From NCBI GenBank assembly GCA_020465985.1, contig JAANYP010003732.1, positions 107,501 through 171,500 of the forward strand: a stretch of DNA of 64,000 nt, in the 5' to 3' direction. A program made the position numbers and the translations under genes. The notes below the pieces were generated by a model. That model had not been told where the DNA came from. It ran no database searches and saw only the letters and a list, made by a program, of their open reading frames with translations. Positions 1 to 11,893 of the stretch are shown piece by piece (positions within the stretch are counted from its first letter, which is position 1; each line of letters opens with the position of its first letter). Origin of the DNA: Centrapalus pauciflorus (taxonomy: Eukaryota; Streptophyta; Magnoliopsida; Asterales; Asteraceae).

Positions 1-19
1 AATATATGTATGTATGTAT

Positions 20-335
20 GATTTTTTGTAACATTGTATTCGTTGTGAACAATCACAAAATGACTTTAAATATCATGAATTTTTTTGCAGATGCTACAAA
101 ACCCGTTTAATAACCCAAAATATTGTTGGATCCTAAGAATTTTATTGAACTTTATAAAATCATCGGATCTTATGAATCTTGTTGTATCCTGTGAATCATG
201 TTACAAATACTGATATGAATGTTATAAATCTTGGTACGTATACTTTTCAAAATACTTGTTGATATATTTGAATATTTATATGTATTTTTTTTGTTCACAA
301 AGTTCACACCGAATAAATTGATCACAACAGATCTC
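20..335. mobile_element. TA-array MITE, family C copy 2
   Basis: A non-autonomous TIR element. The left end holds TATTCGTTGTGAACA and the right end, read in reverse complement, holds GAGATCTGTTGTGATC followed by TTATTCGGTGTGAAC. The same paired motifs bound the copy at 49957-50326. Both copies abut TA-rich simple repeats, here ATGTATGT on the left and ATATATAT on the right. The interior has no coding potential but contains several GATTCATGA-like words. The copy is more diverged than the one near 50 kb. Confidence 0.6.
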
Positions 336-3300
336 ATATATATATTAGTAGAAAAAATTACAAATTAATTTAACAGACTTATCAAATTAACTACCTCAAT
401 TTAATTTGTAAAAAAGAAAGAAAGAAAGAATAATTAATTTTAATGAGGCTGCAATTAAATTGAATAGAGAGTGTCGGATGAAACAGAAAGAAGAGGGAGG
501 GGTTTTGACAACATTCAAAAATGCATGCAAGTTGCGAATTGAAGGAATAATGGAGAGATGCATGCATGCCCTACTAAATATTAATACTTGAAGTTTTTCT
601 TTCTGTTGCTTTCTGACATGGATGCATAATTATCTGATTATGCATCAATTTCGACCTACACCAATCAATGTGAATCACCACCATATTCATTAGGCTCTTC
701 CTGCAAAACTCAAAAATCAAATAACCGAAAACCGCTAGATTCGAAAACGAAAAAAACAAAACTCACATATCATGGAGTGGTTTAGGTTTTCGATCATTTT
801 TTAAAATAGTAGATAACCGAACTGATTAAAATAAATAAAGGTAAATATCTTCATTTTATAATTTTTCATTTAGTCGATCGCCTTATAAAAGATTAAACGT
901 TTGGTGAATATGAGTATTTAGCGGGTATTATCGAAACTTGGCGGTCTAGTTTGACGACTGAATGTCAAACTAGATCACTTTTGTAATGAAATTTTATATT
1001 GTCTCGTCAAAGGAAGAAAATAACAAATGAAACAATATTTACCATTTCTATTCAAACAAAATTATAAGTTCTGAATCTTAGGTCATTAAGTTCGTGGAAT
1101 TATATTTGAAGTAACTGGAAGATCGTTTAAATTAGTTTATTTAAAATTTTAGATTTTAAACATTTAGCCAAGCTTAAAAACTATTTTTTATCCATTCACA
1201 ATAACCATGCTAATAGCTACATTTTGAATTCGAGTTCTTTCGAATTTATTCGACAAAAGAAACAAACCCTTAAGTTGTGCTTGGTTTGCTAGAATCCGTA
1301 TGACTGAAGGAAAACAATTTAGTTTTAATTATGCAGTGCACCTGAAGATATCAGTTTTAAAAAATAATATATGTTATTTTTCATAAACATGTTTTAATTA
1401 ACATTATAAAGATGATACGTAAATTCTGCATACATTCACATCTTTTAAGACCTTAAAAATGATGTGAACATACACTTACATACATACACACATACATGTA
1501 TGTATGTGTGTATGTATGTGTGTGTATATTAAAATCCTTTGACATACTTTAAATACTTATAATGATAATAATGCAACTGTTAGGGTACAATTGGCTCACA
1601 GGATGTAAATGAATTAGAACTTTGATCATTAGTGTGCTTGGTGGGATGTTTATGACATGGTGTTTAGTAAGGCTGGTAACTTATGACACGATCCGGAAAT
1701 ACAACACGAACTTGACAAAAAAAAAAAGTTAAACCCGACACAAACACAATGGGTCAAAAGCGGGTCGACACGAAATATTTCGGATGGGGTTATGGTCAAT
1801 CTAATGACCTAAGAATAACCCGAATGACTCAATCTAACTTTTATGATCATACAATTTTATGACGACTACTTGGTTTTGGGTGTTTTCTAACTTTTATAGT
1901 TTTAAATTTTTCGACTGTATTTAATCAATTTATACTACTATTTTGATTAACGACATGTTTGTTTATGACTTATTAAGCTTAATAGGCTGAATGAATGAAT
2001 AAGTTAGTCATTAAGAATTATTTGTTTGTGACTTATTTTGGTAAAAAAAAATTCGATCAGTAATACTAATAAGTCACATGAGTCTTCTGTTCTAGAATCA
2101 GCCCATGTACATTTTCAATATTGCCCTATGTCTTTCCTTTCATTTTTTATTAATAAAAATTATCATTACTATATGAAAATTAACTTATATATTTTAGGAT
2201 TAAATGTTTTTAAATTGTTATTAGATATCTGTTTTATAAATATGAATGTCGAACTAGCTAGTAGTTTGGCTTTTTAATTCCATGGACGTTACAAAATTAT
2301 TAAATTATTTATTAAATACTCATGGAGGTGAAAGCTTGTTAATATATTGTGAGCATTAATTTATTTGCAACCTAATAATTACTTGTGTTTATTATACGTG
2401 CGTATGTAGAAATTGAGACACGTTCGAAAAACCAAACAGAACTGCACTAAACCAAACAGAATAATCACCATCTAGTATAGTTCTCAATTATAGTTTTTAA
2501 TGATTTTAAGTACTTGATCCGCTCAAATTTTATCATTTTTCTTTGTAAAAAACTGAAAAATTCGGGACCGAAAATATTTGGTCTGATTTACAAGTCTAAA
2601 TTTTTGGTTATCAGTTTGCTTTGGACCGTTTTGCATACCTCTGTAATTTCATATGAACTATAGAAACACCAAAATTAGTGTTGAATCAAGTTGAAAAGAA
2701 AGTCATTTTCTAAATATCAATGTAAGCAAAAAGCAAATTCGAAATTTGATTTAACTTAAAAACCGAATAGGATTGAAATGGAAATTCGAAAATGAAATTC
2801 GAAATCCAAAATTCAAAAAGTGTCTTATTACACCTTTATACATTATTTACTAATGAAATCAATATTCATAAGTGGGTTTTGCTATTTTGTTTCTCTCACA
2901 TCAACAAAGAAAAATAATTTATAAATGAGTTTTACTAAAATGTACTACAGATGGAAATCTAAGTATTAATTATATTTTATTGTGTTAAAATTTACTAGAA
3001 GAAGGTTTTGTAGTGATTGGTTTGCTAAAGTGTGCTTATACATATTTTATTATTATTCATATGTAAATTATATAATAAGAATGTTTACATGTTTTTATAT
3101 TTATTTAATGTAAAACTTAATTTATTTAAATATATACTAATTAATTCTTAGACATTTTGAAAATAAGATTTATTTTGGTTATAATAATTTTTGGTTTATA
3201 ATAATTTTAGTGTTTTTATAATGTCTTATTTCGGTATCTTTATGTTTACTTAAAAAATCAACTTTATTTTATATTCAGTTTAACATAATGTTTGATTAAT

Positions 3301-3469
3301 TCTAATTAGTTTGTAATGTTTAGTTTAATAAATATTTTTTTCATTAATAACATTATTATTTAAAATATTGACCTCACCAATAAAAAATTTTAAGAAAATA
3401 TTTTGTTTTACTATATTATTAGTTTATCGTCATTTTTGGTTATATATCATAACTTTTGTTTATTGTAAT
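336..3469. other. AT-rich intergenic DNA, no gene seen
   Basis: No supported gene. The 79-codon frame at 2038-2277 has no recognisable domain and an AT-driven composition. A 42-bp microsatellite palindrome lies at 1478-1519. Around 1690-1810 the sequence has words such as GACACGAA and GGGTCAAAAGCGGG, typical of old plant DNA-transposon remnants; similar words recur at 4110-4220. The segment between them could be one decayed element, but no TSD was found. Confidence 0.6.
1478..1519. repeat. Palindromic ACAT/ATGT microsatellite
   Basis: A 20-base arm of ACATACATACACACATACAT is followed by a 2-base loop and its exact reverse complement, so the microsatellite reads as a near-continuous 42-bp palindrome. 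Confidence 0.8.
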
Positions 3470-3798
3470 AAGGGTTAAGTGTTATTTTGACCATTCAACT
3501 TTAAAATTTTTTTCGATTTAGCCATTAAACTATTTTTTGTCTTGATTTAACCACTAAACTATTTTTTGTATACATATTTAGCCACTAAACATTCTTTTTA
3601 CCGATTTAGCCACTGAAAATTGTCCCGATTTGGCCACTAAACTATCATATTTTGTATCGATTTAGCCATTAGTTTTATTCATTTTTCCCAAAATAGAACA
3701 TTAAACAAAGTTTAGTGGTTAAATCAGGACAAAAATTAGTTTAGTGGCTAAATGGGACAAATCTGAAAGTTGGATGGTCAAAATGGTACTTAACCCTT
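3470..3798. mobile_element. MITE with long TIRs (AAGGGTTAAGTG type)
   Basis: The left end AAGGGTTAAGTGTTATTTTG matches the right end in reverse complement, AAGGGTTAAGTACCATTTTG, and the similarity continues inward (GACCATTCAACTTT versus GACCATCCAACTTT). GTAAT directly flanks both ends (3465-3469 and 3799-3803), a short direct repeat that may be a trimmed TSD. The interior repeats a 'tttagccactaaactattt' word several times. A degraded relative lies at about 27441-27585, and looser relatives are seen near 39080-39220 and 44380-44460. The superfamily is uncertain; a Mutator-like MITE is plausible given the TIR length. Confidence 0.7.
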
Positions 3799-3858
3799 GT
3801 AATAACTACGATAGATGATAAATGTGTGTATTGTAGCTAATGTTATGCGTACCCGCGA

Positions 3859-3891
3859 GCGCACGCGCGCGCACACACACACATATATATT
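3859..3891. repeat. Alternating purine-pyrimidine run (GC then CA then TA)
   Basis: A run passes without interruption from GCGCACGCGCGCGC through ACACACAC to ATATATAT. It is strictly alternating and GC-rich at one end in an otherwise AT-rich region. Confidence 0.75.
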
Positions 3892-4924
3892 ATTTGGTAG
3901 GTGATTAGTTTTTTCACGAATCTATTCAATTTATTTAATTTTTAATTTTAATTAGTATAATTTTAATAGATCTTTTTATCTTTTATGTTAATTTTTTATA
4001 GTTAATTAATTTATAAATAAAGTATGATTTAATTTTTTAAAATATATCTATTAAATTACAAAAATACATAGCTATACATCCGTCGCAACGCGCGGACACC
4101 ACATAACTTGTTGAAAAAATTTGCAAACGGATCAACATGAAACACGACACGAAAATAAATGGGTTAACACAAAATTGATGACATGAAATACGATTTACAC
4201 AAACCCGTTTAACCCAATTAACAGCTTTACGGTTTAATTCCTTTACAAAGGGCTAGGAGTACGTTCTTGATTTTGATGGAAATTAAGTAATATAAAATTC
4301 ATTTTTTTTTTTTTGGTAATTTAAAGTCAAACACAATAAAAAGAAAATTCAATTTAAATGCACCCTTAGTGTATCAGAGACAATAACCCTTTGTAACTCA
4401 TCTGTTTATGATCCCTCTCCATTATTTGTCTCCAATCCATTTGTAATCCATCTCTACTTGGTCGTCTTTTATATTTGATTTATATTCGTTTATAAGTCTT
4501 TTAGCGACAAATTATCTCCCTCTAATCCATGGCTAAATCTTAAAAACTTTTGTCTTTAATCACGTCGAAAAATATTATTGATGCCCATTTTTTAGACGGA
4601 TTTTATTAACCTCTAATCCATCGGTAAAATGTTTAACATCCCGTTTTCGAATTTTAATTTAGTATTTTGGATTTCAAGAAATCATGTATTCCAAATTATC
4701 GTGTGGATTTATGTTATTGGTTGATGAATTTGAAAGTAAATTTTCTAATTAAGTTGAATCTATTTTGTTTACATAAAAGTATTGGTGGCTAAATTAAGAT
4801 ATTAGAAACTTTGTATAAGAGAAAACTGTTATGCAAGGATTGATTATGTCAAATTTTCAAACTACCAAATAAGTCCTGAAATAAGAGGGAGCAAAAGTAT
4901 ATTGTTCATGACGCGTGCAAAACA
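3892..4924. other. AT-rich intergenic DNA with a decayed Helitron-like 3' end
   Basis: At 4080-4110 the sequence CCGTCGCAACGCGCGG followed by ACACCACATAACTTG resembles the hairpin plus CTAG terminus of plant Helitrons, with CTAG decayed. No matching 5' end was found. The stretch 4380-4620 has CCATCTGT/CCATTTGTAATCC-like repeated words. No gene is supported. Confidence 0.4.
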
Positions 4925-6699
4925 CTCCTCACGTTTTAATAACTAAATGAACCCAAAGTATAAATTACACAACTGGCAGTGTACCAATCGTGTGCAATAT
5001 AGATTTAATAATCACCCAGGATTTATCGAACTCAGTGAACGGAATAAAGAACGGAGACTCCAATACTACAACCTAAACCAATATTTAGTTATTTCGGACT
5101 TTTTGAAGGAATTATCAACTAGAGACAATAATTAAAATTAATTATCCGAATAACCAATGCAAACTAAGTAACACAAGATTAAATGGTTAAACTAATTTTT
5201 TTTTGGCTTTTTCAATTTTAAATAAAAAAGACTACTACCGCCAAACACTAATTAAACTTAACTAACGAACGCACCATGTAAGGACAACTATATAATACGA
5301 ATCTAACTAACAAAAGGACAATCAAATCGGAACTAACATAAGCAAGTAAAGATCTATGATAAATTAAAATTTGCAAACTCTTATATTACGAAAGCGTTAC
5401 CCACTTGGAATTTAAAAAACTATAATTAATTGGCGATGGATTGAATTGACTGACTAAAAACAGATCGCGCGGTTGATAACCAATTATAAATTCAATTGAG
5501 CCCAGATTTTGGTTTAATTTACCAGTTATTTAATTACTTCACGTTAAAATATTTAATCTTTATGACCACGTGATGAAAACTAAGTAACTCATCAAAACTC
5601 CAATATCAACCAATCAATCTTATAATCGCAACACAATGCCTAATGATAATCGATCAATACCGAAATCCAACAAATTAACTTCGATACTTTAAAAATCAAA
5701 CTTTACGATTTATCAACCCTATTATCGCAACACAATGCATAAGAATTAACAAACACATAAAATTCTAGTTAACAATCAACTATCAAATCATTATCACAAT
5801 ACAATGTCTAGAAGAGATAATCAACTATTAAATTTTCATTTAAAGCATCTTTCTTTTTTAAAAACGCAGATTTAATTAACACTTTATTTTCGCAAAACAA
5901 TGCTAAAAGATTAATAAAAATCCGATTTTTAACAATAAAACATGAAATAATCAACAATCCGACAAATATAAACCAAAACTCATCAATCAATCCAATAATA
6001 TACAAACTAATACATAGATTTCGTTATCCCAAGCGGGTGAATAATAAACTACTCACGACCCATAATAAAAACAGAAAATAAACAAAACTTAATAGCATTC
6101 ATTATGAAATACGAAAGAAAAATGAACGAATGTACCGAAATCTTGTAAAAGTGACGAAAAACCAACGATTACCGCTAACAGAATGCTTCAATCCACGCGA
6201 ATATTAATCCCGAATGACTAATCCACTTAAACTATGTTAAATCTACTTAAATATGTGAAGAACAAGTTAAAAAATTAGTAAATATGCTCTGGAAATCGAG
6301 TTCTACTTCCCCAAAAATCGATCTGGCCGTTTCTGTGTGTTTATAAGGTTTCTGCGCCGCCTACGACCGTGTGCATTAAGTCCTACGGTCGTAGGCCTCT
6401 TTGACTTGGTCAACATCGTGCCCTAGCCCATGGTAAAGCTCCTGGTATCCCCTATGGTCGTAGGGTTTTTTTCCTCAACGGTCGTAGGCTCTAAAAATCA
6501 CCAAATTCACCTATTTTCTTCTTGGAAAATTCATGAGAACTCGTATGGGCTTCAAACTTTGTCGGTTTTTCTTCAACGTTCGTTCCTTCGTTGATAAAAC
6601 CTCTTTTGTCCTATGAATCACAAAATGAATGAATTAGATATCTTTTTCACGAATTTCGAGTGAAAAACCGACCAAAATGCAAGGTAAATGATGCCAACA
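4925..6699 (-). mobile_element. Decayed LTR-type or LARD-like repeat (tentative)
   Basis: Read on the minus strand, the unit starts near 6699 with TGTTGGCATCATTTACC, passes a cluster of CCTACGACCGT words (6360-6490), then a TATA-like CTTATAAACAC near 6338-6347. It ends near 4970 with a GGTACACTGCCAG phrase of the sort seen near primer-binding regions of plant Ty3-type or LARD elements (from memory of such repeats, not a search). The 62-codon plus-strand frame at 4947-5135 falls inside this repeat and is not taken as a gene. No matching second LTR or TSD was found, so the boundaries are estimates. Confidence 0.35.
5620..5902. repeat. Four spaced copies of ATCGCAACACAATGC
   Basis: Copies begin near 5624, 5724, 5791 and 5887; the last two are degenerate (ATCACAATACAATG and TTCGCAAAACAATGC). 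Spacing is roughly 100, 67 and 96 bases, suggesting an old tandem duplication of a unit of about 100 bp within the LTR-like region. Confidence 0.55.
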
Positions 6700-7115
6700 A
6701 TATGTATAAATATGAACATATCAGTTCATTTGGCCATCAAACAAACATCCGGAAGAGAGAATGAGGAAGGAGCATTTGTTCAACTCATCAAATTGAAGCT
6801 ACATTTCTCTTGCATTTGATCAAGTTAATAGGGTTTGATGATAATCAAGTGTTGGAAAGATCAATTTTAAGGCAAGTTTATGTAAGTTCTAAAATCTTGA
6901 AGTGTTTAAACAAAGATCGAGTGTAATAATAAGGTGAAGTTTCGTATGACAGGATCTGGAGGAATTAAAGGTTAAAGGAATTTACATTTAATTGTTATCA
7001 TATTTTAAAGTTTTGATAAAATTTCATTTTTTTAGAAACATTCCAAACATCATAATTGCTGTCATATTATAAATATGATTTTGTTATGCTAACATGTTTT
7101 TTTTATAGAAGTTAA
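6700..7115. other. AT-rich spacer, nothing recognised
   Basis: No ORF, RNA gene or element terminus could be supported between the LTR-like repeat and the Helitron. Confidence 0.5.
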
Positions 7116-7583
7116 CTAGGTTAATACTCATGTTTTACATGGATTGATATAAAAAATTTTGTTATACATTAAATATTCATAAAGAGGTGGGGATCTTTTA
7201 AGAACCTTAAATTTTTTTAAAAAAAAATAAGATACAACAAAAAAAACAAAAGAAAAAGTAAAATACATGCAAAATCATTGAGTCAATGATTCTTTTTAAA
7301 TTATTTTTTATTTGAGACATTTAAACATGACAGTTTATTATTTTATTATTTTTCTAATAATTTTTATTTTAGCTTGTTAATTTTGAAAACTTTTAATGAG
7401 TATTAATTGTAGTTTCAATAGTTTAGGAAACAAAAATAATAAAGTTTAGATTAAATCAATTATGCATGTTACTTAAATTAATGCTAATTTTTATTTTTGG
7501 AAATAGAGCGGGAAAATGAAAAAGTATTGTATTAAAAAGATGAAATGTGGCAATGATTGTTTTCATTTATTATAATATATAGA
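7116..7583 (-). mobile_element. Non-autonomous Helitron
   Basis: On the minus strand the 5' end reads A|TCTATATATTATAATAAATG at 7583. The 3' end has a hairpin (CCATGTAAAACATG) followed by AGTATTAACCTAG|T at 7116, the TC...CTAG termini inserted between A and T that define Helitrons. It is 468 bp with no coding sequence. Its 3' hairpin and its 5' word AATGTGGCAATGATTG (plus strand) resemble parts of the tandem Helitrons at 11.4-13.4 kb, so it belongs to the same family. Confidence 0.75.
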
Positions 7584-8909
7584 TAGATTAATTAGTGTTT
7601 GCAATTTGTGAGGGATTTTACATATTAATTTTAAATAATTTTGTTGTGTTAATTTGTAATCCATACATGACCCGATTCGCTTTCATGATTGGCGTGGTAC
7701 GTCACATATACATGACCCGATTCGCTTCACTTTAAACAATTGTTAGTTGATATACATTTGTATTAAAAAATAGTGCAATAAAATAATTAATTGGTTCTAT
7801 TCCAAAAAGGCCGACAGTCCCACATTGTAATCATAATTTAATTATCAACCATCTTCATAATGCATATTCAATGGCGTGAGGATGAACAGAGGATCGATCG
7901 TACATATATAGTTGTAAAATATAATTCCTTCCTTACTTTAATTTGACCTACAATATCAATTTGATGGGTTTTCACAATTTAAAATTAAATATAATTTTTG
8001 ATAATAAAGATAACGTAAAACTTTTAGACAAAAATGACATCGATGACCAATTAAGAAAATAAAATTTTAACTTTATATGGTCATTTTTTTAGGCACAAAA
8101 CAACATTTGATTATCTTTTCTTGGTCTAAAATTAAATTTCATGTCTCTTTTCAGCAAAAGTAAAATATATATGTTATTTTCTTGGCCTAAAAGATCTGGT
8201 GATATATTTATCATCAAATTTGTATTTTATATATATATATTTTTTTGACAATTTTTCATTTTATAAATAAAATAAATTAAATTTAGTTATGAGCACTTTC
8301 AAAATATTTTACTAAATAATTTTTAATGACAAATAATATATAGTCGTAGCATAAATAAAATAAGCATATTTTATTTGAGCAGCTTAATTTTGGTTGTTGT
8401 TTTCCTCCGTCTTGAACAACATCAAAACGAAGAAAAAATGATAGACTCAGTCGATTGGAAGTAAAAAAAATGTTTATTTTTTTTAACTTGATCTCGTAGA
8501 AAATAAATAATCTCTCTTTGGTACTCGTACTCGTACTACTAACTATACTATCATCAGAAAAACAAAGTTCAATGTTATAGTGACAACTTCCCATCATCAC
8601 TGTCGTTTATCATGCATGTGTGTCCACCAAGTTTCATTTGGAGATAAAATCCACCAATATAATATAAGATTAAGGTTAATGACAAATTAATAAATAAACA
8701 CAGAACCAATCATTAATTTGCACGTTTTAATTAATTTGTAGCATAAGTTTTATTATATATGTATATAATAATAATATAAAAGAAAAAAGTAAAACAAAAT
8801 CTATAATAAGCAAGAAAAGTTAGTGGTAAGTAGGGCCAAAAATCGTTCATCCATCACCGTATATATGGTTCTAATATATGCGTCACAATCTACTCCAAAC
8901 GACGACTTA
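7584..8909. other. AT-rich intergenic DNA
   Basis: No gene recognised. The 105-codon minus frame at 8283-8600 has no domain, low-complexity Ser/Thr and Phe/Leu stretches, and AT-driven codons. CATGACCCGATTCGCTT occurs twice (7667 and 7706 region), a short tandem-like duplication. Confidence 0.55.
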
Positions 8910-9059
8910 GGCCCTGTTTGATAGCTCTCAATAGGCTCTGAATGGGCTCAATCCTCTCATTCGGTAAGAGAATTAAGGATCAGAGTGTTTGATATCAATA
9001 ATAGTAAATGACAAAAAAAAAACTCTCATCCTCTCTTATTCAATCTGAGAAGAAAATGT

Positions 9060-9315
9060 CACTGATCCCCTCTTACCATCGCAGAGAGCAGATTCCTCCT
9101 CGGGCTTCATCGACGACCATCCCCCTCCCCAGACCTAGACAACACCGAACTGCTCCTTCTCTGTTCTAGTCTGCAAGTGAATGGCCTCCGACTTCCATAG
9201 AATGTGTGTGAGTGGTGAGAGTTTCGGCCGAAGGTGACCGGCGCCGGTGGCCGACCGCCGCTGTTTTTCCTTGCGGCGCTGTCTGCCTTCTCCCTTTCTG
9301 TTTCTGGGTTCCATT

Positions 9316-9347
<32 letters not shown>

Positions 9348-9475
9348 CAATGTTTTGTGGGTGTAGTGTGGAGAAGAGATCGGCGCCGGAACTCCTTGGC
9401 CGGCGACTGGCCTTCTCCTTTCATTTTCTGGTCGTCTTCACCGAGAGGAATCAATCCAAGAAGATTGTGGGTTAG
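9060..9475. other. GC-rich insert, possible captured gene fragment
   Basis: This patch stands out from the AT-rich surroundings, with CCGGCGCCGGTGGCCGACC and CGGCGCCGGAACTCCTTGGC words and a GAGAGAGA run at about 9316-9348. Both strands are open: plus 9212-9475 (87 codons) and minus 9107-9454 (115 codons). Neither gives a recognisable domain. The look is that of a plant 5' UTR plus first exon carried inside the PIF/Harbinger element. Strand and origin cannot be decided from the sequence alone. Confidence 0.4.
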
Positions 9476-9528
9476 GTGTAAAGTGGTTGGGTATGGACTT
9501 TAGGCTAATAAATTGAGCAGATTCCTTG

Positions 9529-9529
<1 letters not shown>

Positions 9530-9580
<51 letters not shown>

Positions 9581-9582
9581 TT
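9530..9582. repeat. (ATT)n microsatellite
   Basis: An uninterrupted run of about 17 ATT units lies inside the PIF/Harbinger-type element. TTTAGGCTAATAAATTGA occurs on both sides of the run (about 9499 and 9581), so a duplication accompanied the expansion. Confidence 0.9.
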
Positions 9583-10255
9583 AGGCTAATAAATTGAATA
9601 AGGTTTAAATATTGCTTTTGGGTATTTAATTTTTTTTTTGGGCTTTCACAAATTGATAACTGATTTTGGGCTAGATATTTTTTAGCCACATTAATTTAGA
9701 AACTAATTTGGGTTTTAAAATTGAAATGGGTTGCATTCTTATTATTTAGTTGATATTATCAATTGATTGTTGGTTTTCTTTTGTTTGAAGAATTACTGCA
9801 TATTCGATAGTTATAATTGTTAATGGATTGTTATGAATTATTTGTTTGCTTCCAAACATGTGTGCTAGTTGAAATTTTGGTTAATAAAATAGAAAAATCA
9901 CATATATTTATAAATCATAAAATTTTAATTAATTTCATAAATAAAGTCAAGAAAACATAAATGATTAGACATTTATAAATTTAAAAATCAAACAATCTTA
10001 TTGCAAACTCTTATCAATTATTGAGACGTCTCTTGTCAATAAGAAGTGGTAATAAGCAATAAGACAATAACCTCTTAACGAATCAAACACACCCTTAATT
10101 ACTCTCTTTTCAACCTTTTTGCTTTATGAATTATCCTTTCAATTCTCTTGTGTTTATCTCACCATTTCTTTTATATTACTTTTCCATTACTAATCATCAT
10201 CTTTTCTGATTAATAATTCTTAATATTTCCACAAATCTGTTCGACGACTTTTAAG

Positions 10256-10927
10256 CAGTGTCGGTTCTATCATTTTTAAGAACTGGGACATATATTTGAA
10301 AGGTGTCCTCTATATATTTAAGCAAAATTCGTAAAAAAAACTACAATTAAATAATATTGAGAAAAAACGCTATACTTTTTATTCGTATGATTATAAATTG
10401 GGCAAAAATTGCATACAATATTAAATTATATTTTTAGTAGTAAATTGAGAAAAAAATGTTTAAATTTTAAATGATTCATAATATAAATAGTAAACATATG
10501 GGTCAAAAATAAATAACATCACAAGAAATAAATACATATTTCATTAGTATTTTTAATAATCGTATAATAAATAACATAAACCACATGATAAACAAAAATA
10601 AAAAACAAGCTCATTGAAAAACAAAAGTATAAATATTGAATTTGATGAATAATATATTGATATAAAGTAAATAGACGATATTTGTAGATGAAAATTCAAG
10701 TGGTAGTGATAGATATAAAATATAATAAAATTGCACACAATGGGAATCGATCCCACGCCATTTGGATTCCAAGATATAATCACTGTCAGCTAAACCAACA
10801 CATTGTTAATGTCTTTTATCACGCAATAAACATTCAAGTTAAAACTGAACAGCTGGACTATATTAACATATAAATTTTTTTAGTCCCCTTATAATGAATT
10901 GGGCTACCAGGCCCAGGGCTGTCCCTG
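10256..10927. mobile_element. hAT-type non-autonomous element
   Basis: It starts CAGTGTCGGTTCTA and ends, in reverse complement, CAGGGACAGCCCTGGG, the CAG-leading termini typical of hAT elements. Flanking 8-mers are CTTTTAAG (10248-10255) and CCTTAAAG (10928-10935), matching at six of eight positions, consistent with an aged 8-bp TSD. It is 672 bp and encodes no transposase. It contains the tRNA-like segment described separately. Confidence 0.6.
10735..10806 (-). ncRNA. tRNA-like segment with A-box and B-box
   Basis: On the minus strand TGGTTTAGCTGACAGTG (10797-10781) resembles a Pol III A box, and GGATCGATTCC (10753-10743) matches the B-box consensus GGTTCGANTCC at ten of eleven positions. 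Spacing between boxes fits a tRNA. There is no convincing cloverleaf with a paired acceptor stem, so this is a tRNA-derived relic or SINE head rather than a functional tRNA gene. It lies entirely inside the hAT-type element. Confidence 0.45.
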
Positions 10928-11357
10928 CCTTAAAGGTTTGATGTAAATTAGCTTCTTATTATTAGTTGATATCATTTTTCAATTTATGATTTATAACTAA
11001 TTATGCATTACATAGATACACAAAGAGGGAGGTCAATAGAAAACAACGTAACTGTTAACGTAATATAAAAAAAATAAAATAAAATTTCATTATAAAAAAT
11101 TAGTAACATAATATACAAAAAAAAGCATAGACAATAGAATTTCGTTAACAAAAAACTTAGTACATAAATGGTAATGTAATACTCTAATTTCATCATTGAT
11201 GTGATATTAAAAAATGCAAGTAATAGTAATAATGAAAAAAATCTTTTAAAATGATATATATAGATCTAAGTGATAAAAAGTACATAAAAAAATCCTTTAA
11301 GATTTTGTATGAAAAATGTAATATATTTTTTGTTACTTTTCTTCTTTTAAAATATAA

Positions 11358-11893
11358 CTAGTTTATAACCCACGTATTACGTGGATATTTTTAATTAAAT
11401 TTATTTATATAAAATGTATATAAGTAAAAATAAAAATATACAAAAATAATAATTGTGTTTATTTTTATTATTTACAGATTAAAAAAATAGAGTATATTTA
11501 TCTTTTTTAAAAATATTAAATTGTATTTATCTTTTATTTTTTATAATTTGTAATTAACTTTTTGGTGAACGTAGAGGTTACACGTGACATTTGATGTTTT
11601 CCTTTATTATACATAATAATAATAATTTCCACAACTAATTCAAATTTTTACATTTGGATCTCATTATGATTATTATGGATAATAATGATAAATATTTATT
11701 TTAGGTAAATATTAATTTTAAATATTACAAAATCTAATTTATTACTAATTAACTAATGAAAAAAAATAAAGTCAAAATTTAATACAATTAAGTTAAGGTG
11801 TTAAACTTGGAAAAAGAGGTGGAAAAATAAAATTTTCTTGTATTGTAGAAGTGACATATGACATGTATTGTTTTATTTTATTACAATATATAG
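11358..11893 (-). mobile_element. Helitron, tandem unit 1
   Basis: The minus-strand 3' terminus is exact: a perfect hairpin CCACGTAATACGTGG (11370-11384) followed by GTTATAAACTAG|T at 11358. The 5' end near 11893 reads CCTATATATTGTAATAAAAT, a TC terminus mutated to CC. The next unit of the same family begins at once, head to tail. Shared interior words include TTTATTTTAGGTAAATATTAAT and CAATTAAGTTAAGGT. Confidence 0.65.

Larger units (their letters stand above)
8910..10094. mobile_element. PIF/Harbinger-type non-autonomous element
   Basis: The left terminus GGCCCTGTTTGATAG and the right terminus, read in reverse, GGGTGTGTTTGATTCG form the TIR style of Tourist/PIF-Harbinger elements. A TTA trinucleotide flanks both ends (8907-8909 and 10095-10097), the TSD size and sequence usual for this superfamily. 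It is 1,185 bp with no transposase. The 9.06-9.48 kb part is much richer in GC than the window and carries a GA microsatellite, suggesting a captured host fragment. A long ATT microsatellite follows. Confidence 0.75.

Noticed and set aside
8283..8600. 105-codon minus frame as a small gene.
   Set aside because: No domain, biased composition, no promoter or conserved start context.
10735..10806. A functional tRNA gene.
   Set aside because: A and B boxes are visible but no acceptor stem pairing or clear anticodon arm could be drawn; kept only as tRNA-like.
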